Below, one piece after another: positions 7,639 through 11,195 of a stretch of DNA of 11,195 nucleotides. Each line of letters starts with the position of its first letter. Position 1 is the stretch's first letter. The DNA lies in the NCBI GenBank assembly GCA_026785765.1, contig JAJAZK010000237.1:1-11195 (forward strand). The letters are read 5' to 3'. Under the pieces are notes generated by a model. That model saw only the letters and a program-made list of their open reading frames with translations. It was not told where the DNA came from and searched no databases. Made by a program: the position numbers and the translations under genes. The stretch is from Rhodoferax sp. Its GTDB lineage: Bacteria > Pseudomonadota > Gammaproteobacteria > Burkholderiales > Burkholderiaceae_C.

Positions 7639-8358
7639 ATGGCCACTAACCCAGACCCAAGAAAAAACCGACTGCTGGCAGCTCTGCCTGCAGCCGAGTG
7701 GACGCGTTGGGAGCCTCATTTGCAGCTTGTCGACTTACCTCTCGGTAAGGTGCTCTACGAGCCAGGCGGCGAACTGGAACATGTTTACTTTCCCACGACC
7801 GCGATTATTTCGCTTTTGTATGTAATGGAAAACGGCGCCTCCGCAGAGATTGCTGTGGTCGGACGCGAAGGTTTGCTAGGCATTTCGCTGTTCATGGGTG
7901 GACAGTCCACGCCAAGCCGCGCGTTGGTGCAGTCCGCGGGAGAGGGTTTCCAGCTACCGTCGGCGATGATCCAGAGCGAGTTCAACAATTCGAACCCGGT
8001 GATGCAGTTGCTGTTGCGTTACACGCAGGCGCTGATCACGCAGATGGCGCAGACGGCGGTGTGCAACCGGCACCATTCGCTGGACCAGCAGTTATGCCGC
8101 TGGTTGCTGCTGAGTTTGGACCGGCTTTCCGGCAATGAACTGGTGATGACGCAGGAACTGATTGCCAACATGCTTGGCGTACGCCGCGAAGGTGTCACCG
8201 AGGGCGCGCTCAAATTGCAAAATGCCGGCCTGATCCGCTACAGCCGGGGCCGCATCAACGTGCTAGACCGCAAGGGGCTGGAAGCGCGTACATGCGAGTG
8301 TTATGCCGTAGTCAAGAAGGAATACGACCGTTTGTTGCCACGCACCACTTCCATCTGA
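7639..8358 (+). CDS. Crp/Fnr-family transcriptional regulator
   Basis: A 239-residue DNA-binding protein of typical family length. Residues ~20-120 form the cyclic-nucleotide-binding-like beta roll (LPLGKVLYEPGGELEHVYFP, VVGREGLLGISLFMGG, SRALVQSAGEGFQLP). Residues ~120-150 are the dimer helix and ~150-215 the winged helix-turn-helix, with MTQELIANMLGVRREGVTEG (170-189) as the HTH. The nucleotide-binding cassette is altered: the usual GEL before the conserved Arg is absent, so cAMP binding is not predicted. There is no N-terminal Cys cluster of the FNR iron-sulfur type. The ligand is unknown, and it may respond to protein contact or another small molecule. The start ATG 7639 has only a weak GGA upstream. 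It is the first gene of a plus-strand unit; the kinase gene follows after 34 bases (GTG start) or 82 bases (ATG start), so it may be the transcriptional arm of that relay or its autoregulator. Confidence 0.88.
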   Translation: MATNPDPRKNRLLAALPAAEWTRWEPHLQLVDLPLGKVLYEPGGELEHVYFPTTAIISLLYVMENGASAEIAVVGREGLLGISLFMGGQSTPSRALVQSAGEGFQLPSAMIQSEFNNSNPVMQLLLRYTQALITQMAQTAVCNRHHSLDQQLCRWLLLSLDRLSGNELVMTQELIANMLGVRREGVTEGALKLQNAGLIRYSRGRINVLDRKGLEARTCECYAVVKKEYDRLLPRTTSI

Positions 8359-8392
8359 TCCCTGGTTTCTGCCTCGCGATGTTGCGGCCTAT

Positions 8393-10060
8393 GTGTTCCA
8401 GCGTACAGACGACGCGCTCCCATATACGTTATCGTCGGCAATGCAATTACTCCGGACTGGTGCCCTGCAAAACGCCATCCTTACCAGCTCCAGCTTTGCC
8501 ATCATCGCCACCGATGCGCATGGCGTTATCCAGCTGTTCAACGTCGGTGCCGAGCGCATGCTGGGTTACGCGGCCGATGATGTGGTGAACCGGCTCAGCC
8601 CGAGTGATCTGCATGACCCGCAGGAGGTGCAGGCCAGAGCCGAGGTACTCAGCGAGGAGCTCGGGGTTGCCATTGCGCCGGGCTTCGAGGCGCTCGCGCA
8701 CAAGGCTTCGCGTGGGATCGAGGATGTCTACGAGCTCACCTATATCTGCAAGGACGGTCGCCGCTTTCCGGCGCTGGTCTCCATTACCGCCTTGCGCGAC
8801 GAGTTCCTGGGCATCATTGGGTACCTGTTGATCGGCACCGACAACTCCGTGCGTCAGCTGGCCGCGTTGCAGATCCGTCAAGCGCGCGATGAGGCAGAGA
8901 AAGCGAATAACGCCAAGTCCGACTTTTTATCCAGCATGAGCCATGAGCTGCGCACGCCGCTCAACGCAATCCTCGGTTTCGCCCAATTGGTGGAGTCCGG
9001 CACTCCGCCACCTACCCCTTCTCAAAAGCGCAGCGTGGACCAGATTCTGAAGGCTGGCTGGTATCTGCTGGAATTGATCAACGAAATCCTCGATCTGTCA
9101 TTGATCGACTCGGGCAAGCTGATCCTGTCGCTCGAGCCGGTGTCGCTCACGGAAGTGCTGCAGGAATGCCAGGCGTTGGTCGAGTCGCAGGCGTTATCCC
9201 GAAGCATCACGCTGAACTTCCCCATGCCAGGGCCAGCCGTTCATGTATTTGCCGACCGGATACGGATCAAGCAGGCTTTTGTAAACCTGCTGTTCAACGC
9301 GATCAAATACAACCACCCCGGCGGCGCAGTCGCGCTGGAGGTCACGCAAGAGGGGAGCGACAAGATACGCATCAGCGTGCGCGACACCGGCCAGGGAATC
9401 GCGCCATCGCACCTTGTGCAGTTGTTCCAGCCGTTTAACCGGCTGGGCCAGGAGGCCAGCAGCGAGGAGGGCACCGGCATCGGTCTGGTGGTGACCAAGC
9501 GTTTGGTCGAACTGATGGGCGCAAGCATCGGGGTAGACAGTGTGCTGGGCAAGGGCAGCGTGTTCTGGACAGTGTTCAAGCAGGTGCCGGCGCCGCAACG
9601 GGCGGCTCTTGTGGAGCCGTCCATCGCTACGGAATTGCCGGGCGAACGACAGATGCGCACCGTGTTGTATGTAGAGGACAACCCGGCCAATCTGGAGCTG
9701 GTGGCGCAACTGATCGCGCGCCGGCCGGATCTGCGCCTGCTGACCGCGTCGGACGGCAATATGGGAGTTGATTTTGCGCGCAGCAGCCTGCCCGCGCTCG
9801 TGCTGATGGACATCAACCTGCCTGGCATAGACGGCATCGAGGCCCTGCGGCAGTTGCGCGCCGACTCGTTGACCGCGCAGATCCCGGTCATCGCCGTCAG
9901 TGCCCATGCGGTGCCGGGCGATATTCGCAGAGGCCTGGAGGCAGGCTTCCAGGCTTACCTGACCAAGCCGATCAAAGTGGACGAATTCATGCAGGCTCTC
10001 GACGCGGCGCTTGCGCAACCCATGGTCGAACCGCCCGCAGTGGCCGCTGTCGGATCATGA
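8393..10060 (+). CDS. Soluble hybrid sensor kinase: PAS, histidine kinase, receiver
   Basis: A 555-residue cytoplasmic hybrid kinase with no membrane segment. The PAS domain spans ~22-150 (IIATDAHGVIQLFNVGAERMLGY). A short coiled linker (QARDEAEKANNAKSDF) leads to the HisKA domain with H-box SMSHELRTPLNAILGF and phospho-acceptor His184. The ATPase domain has N box FVNLLFNAIKYN (Asn302), G1 DTGQGI (331-336), an F box near 345-348 and G2 GTGIGL (360-365). The C-terminal receiver (~423-540) has acidic Glu428/Asp429, phospho-acceptor Asp473 in LMDINLPGIDG, Ser503 and Lys525 in LTKPI. All key residues are present, so it should autophosphorylate and pass phosphate to its own receiver. The first codon used here is GTG 8393; ATG 8441 (residue 17) is an alternative, and neither has a good ribosome site. 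The stop overlaps the next start as ATGA (10057-10060), which points to translational coupling. The PAS signal is unknown; no heme or flavin motif was recognised. Confidence 0.9.
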   Translation: MFQRTDDALPYTLSSAMQLLRTGALQNAILTSSSFAIIATDAHGVIQLFNVGAERMLGYAADDVVNRLSPSDLHDPQEVQARAEVLSEELGVAIAPGFEALAHKASRGIEDVYELTYICKDGRRFPALVSITALRDEFLGIIGYLLIGTDNSVRQLAALQIRQARDEAEKANNAKSDFLSSMSHELRTPLNAILGFAQLVESGTPPPTPSQKRSVDQILKAGWYLLELINEILDLSLIDSGKLILSLEPVSLTEVLQECQALVESQALSRSITLNFPMPGPAVHVFADRIRIKQAFVNLLFNAIKYNHPGGAVALEVTQEGSDKIRISVRDTGQGIAPSHLVQLFQPFNRLGQEASSEEGTGIGLVVTKRLVELMGASIGVDSVLGKGSVFWTVFKQVPAPQRAALVEPSIATELPGERQMRTVLYVEDNPANLELVAQLIARRPDLRLLTASDGNMGVDFARSSLPALVLMDINLPGIDGIEALRQLRADSLTAQIPVIAVSAHAVPGDIRRGLEAGFQAYLTKPIKVDEFMQALDAALAQPMVEPPAVAAVGS

Positions 10061-10893
10061 AGATTACCGACACCCAGATCTTCCAGGCTCGCCTCCTGAT
10101 CGTGGACGACCAGGAAGCGAACGTCGTCTTGCTGGAGCAGGCCTTGCTGGACGCGGGGTACACCAACATCAGCCTGTGCATGAACCCGCTGGAAGTCTGC
10201 GCGCTGCACCGCAAGCACGCGTTCGACCTGATCCTGCTGGATCTTCAGATGCCGCGCATGGACGGGTTTGCGGTGATGGAGGCGCTCAAGGCCAACCAGC
10301 AGGACCCTTACCTGCCGGTGCTGGTGGTCACGGCGCAGCCGGGCCACAAGTTGCGCGCCTTGCAGGCCGGCGCGCGCGATTTCGTCAGCAAGCCGTTTGA
10401 CCTGCTCGAAGTCAAGACGCGGGTTCGCAATACGCTCGAAGTACAAATGCTGTACAAAAAGCTCAAGGACAGCAACTGTGCGCTCGACAACACCGTGGAG
10501 CAGCGTACCGCCGAACTGCGCGCGAGCGAGGCGCGTTACCGCGGTCTGGCGGAGCTGGCATCCGACTGGTACTGGGAACAGGATAGCCAGAACAATTTCG
10601 TCCGCATTTCCGGGCCCGTACTGGAGATGCTGGGCATCCGCGTGGACGCTCTGGATGGCACCCAGGCCGAAGACTCCGATGACGGCTGGGACGCTACCCA
10701 ACGCGCCGCGCTGCGTGAGCGCATTGCCCAGCATCAGCCGTTTCTGGACTTCCTCCTCAGCCGTATCAACACGGATGGCTCCAGGCAGCAGTTTCGGGTG
10801 AGTGGCGAGCCGATGTTCAACCATGTGGCAAGCTTCATCGGTTACCGCGGCGTCGGTGTGGAAGTACTTCCAAGGCGCCAAATGGCAGTATGA
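10057..10893 (+). CDS. Response regulator with receiver and PAS domains, no output domain
   Basis: A 278-residue protein. The receiver domain (~12-125) is intact: acidic pair Asp17-Asp18, phospho-acceptor Asp62 in LLDLQMPRMDG, Thr92 and Lys112 in SKPF. A coiled linker (~128-158, KKLKDSN through VEQRTAELRASEARY) leads to a PAS domain (~160-272, LAELASDWYWEQDSQNNFVR, then GYRGVGVEV). In many proteobacteria this N-terminal layout continues into GGDEF/EAL or kinase domains. Here it stops after the PAS, and the stop overlaps the next ATG, so the gene looks complete rather than cut by a frameshift. It probably receives phosphate from the hybrid kinase just upstream, or modulates the PAS kinase downstream by protein contact. 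Both junctions are ATGA overlaps (10057-10060 and 10890-10893), so the proteins are likely made in fixed ratio. Confidence 0.88.
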   Translation: MKITDTQIFQARLLIVDDQEANVVLLEQALLDAGYTNISLCMNPLEVCALHRKHAFDLILLDLQMPRMDGFAVMEALKANQQDPYLPVLVVTAQPGHKLRALQAGARDFVSKPFDLLEVKTRVRNTLEVQMLYKKLKDSNCALDNTVEQRTAELRASEARYRGLAELASDWYWEQDSQNNFVRISGPVLEMLGIRVDALDGTQAEDSDDGWDATQRAALRERIAQHQPFLDFLLSRINTDGSRQQFRVSGEPMFNHVASFIGYRGVGVEVLPRRQMAV

Positions 10894-11195
10894 CGATGTC
10901 TCTTTTGCGTAAACTTTCGGCCTTGGTTCGTGGCGTTCCCCTTTTGGAACCGCGGGGCCCGATGGCATCGCCGCCCGCACCGCTGTTGCTGCAATCGGGC
11001 GCCTTGCAAAGCGCGATTTTCAACAGCGCCAATTTCTCCAGCATCGCTACCGACGCCAAGGGCGTAATCCAGATTTTCAACGTCGGCGCCGAGCGCATGT
11101 TGGGCTACGCGGCTGCCGAGGTGATGAACAAGATCACACCGGCCGATATCTCGGACCCGCAAGAAGTGATAGTGCGCGCCAAGGCACTCAGCGAC
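10890..11195 (+). CDS. PAS-domain protein, probably a second sensor kinase, cut by window edge
   Basis: The first 102 residues of an open frame that runs off the window. ATG 10890 overlaps the preceding TGA as ATGA; a second in-frame ATG lies at 10896. Residues 1-34 are a basic and proline-containing leader (MTMSLLRKLSALVRGVPLLE). From residue ~35 a PAS domain begins (QSGALQSAIFNSANFSSIAT, then FNVGAERMLGYAA and SDPQEVIVRAKALSD). This is closely related to residues 22-90 of the hybrid kinase encoded at 8393-10060, including the identical FNVGAERMLGYAA. The two genes thus share a duplicated N-terminal module. By analogy the missing part probably holds a histidine kinase or a GGDEF domain, but that is inference. 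Confidence 0.8.
   Translation, partial: MTMSLLRKLSALVRGVPLLEPRGPMASPPAPLLLQSGALQSAIFNSANFSSIATDAKGVIQIFNVGAERMLGYAAAEVMNKITPADISDPQEVIVRAKALSD

Noticed and set aside
9194..10018. Minus-strand open frame of 274 codons opposite the hybrid kinase
   Set aside because: Antisense to intact ATPase and receiver motifs; no motifs of its own.
9955..10980. Minus-strand open frame of 341 codons
   Set aside because: Antisense to the receiver-PAS gene and both ATGA junctions; shadow frame.
1..11195. CRISPR array, mobile element or defence system
   Set aside because: No spaced direct repeats, transposase, integrase or nuclease motifs were found on either strand.

Overview
The window is GC-rich, densely coding DNA from a Gram-negative bacterium. 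Protein style (GT84/GH94 cyclic glucan synthase, Ala/Lys-rich periplasmic repeat protein, Crp-like regulator followed by soluble PAS kinases) suggests a betaproteobacterium of the order Burkholderiales. That placement is inference from gene content, not from a marker gene. No RNA genes, insertion sequences, CRISPR arrays or integrase signatures were seen.

Left half (1-6580, minus strand): a very large gene for a cyclic beta-1,2-glucan synthase-like protein (NdvB/Cgs type) runs leftward and leaves the window at base 1. Its first ~1,055 codons carry the membrane-bound GT84 glycosyltransferase. A GC-dinucleotide run at 3162-3170 then breaks the frame. The following ~3.16 kb continues, fully open and well conserved, in another frame (glucoamylase-like cyclization domain, then the start of the GH94 phosphorylase region). 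The break is either a real, recent frameshift or an assembly/sequencing error. Just upstream, 13 bases away if the preferred GTG start is right, is a small gene for a 79-residue protein with a C-terminal membrane anchor, probably in the same transcript.

Centre (6581-6933): a divergent intergenic region with several inverted repeats. Rightward from it comes a 183-residue exported protein built of three ~55-residue repeats, each with a C-x10-C motif.

Right half (7639-11195, plus strand): a compact signalling operon. A Crp/Fnr-family regulator is followed by a soluble PAS-histidine kinase-receiver hybrid, then a receiver-PAS protein, then a second PAS protein cut by the window edge. The last three genes are joined by two ATGA stop/start overlaps. 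The PAS domains of the first and last of these are clearly paralogous. The set looks like a cytoplasmic multistep phosphorelay whose transcriptional output may be the Crp-like protein or an unlinked target. A link between this relay and the glucan synthase is possible but not shown by the sequence.
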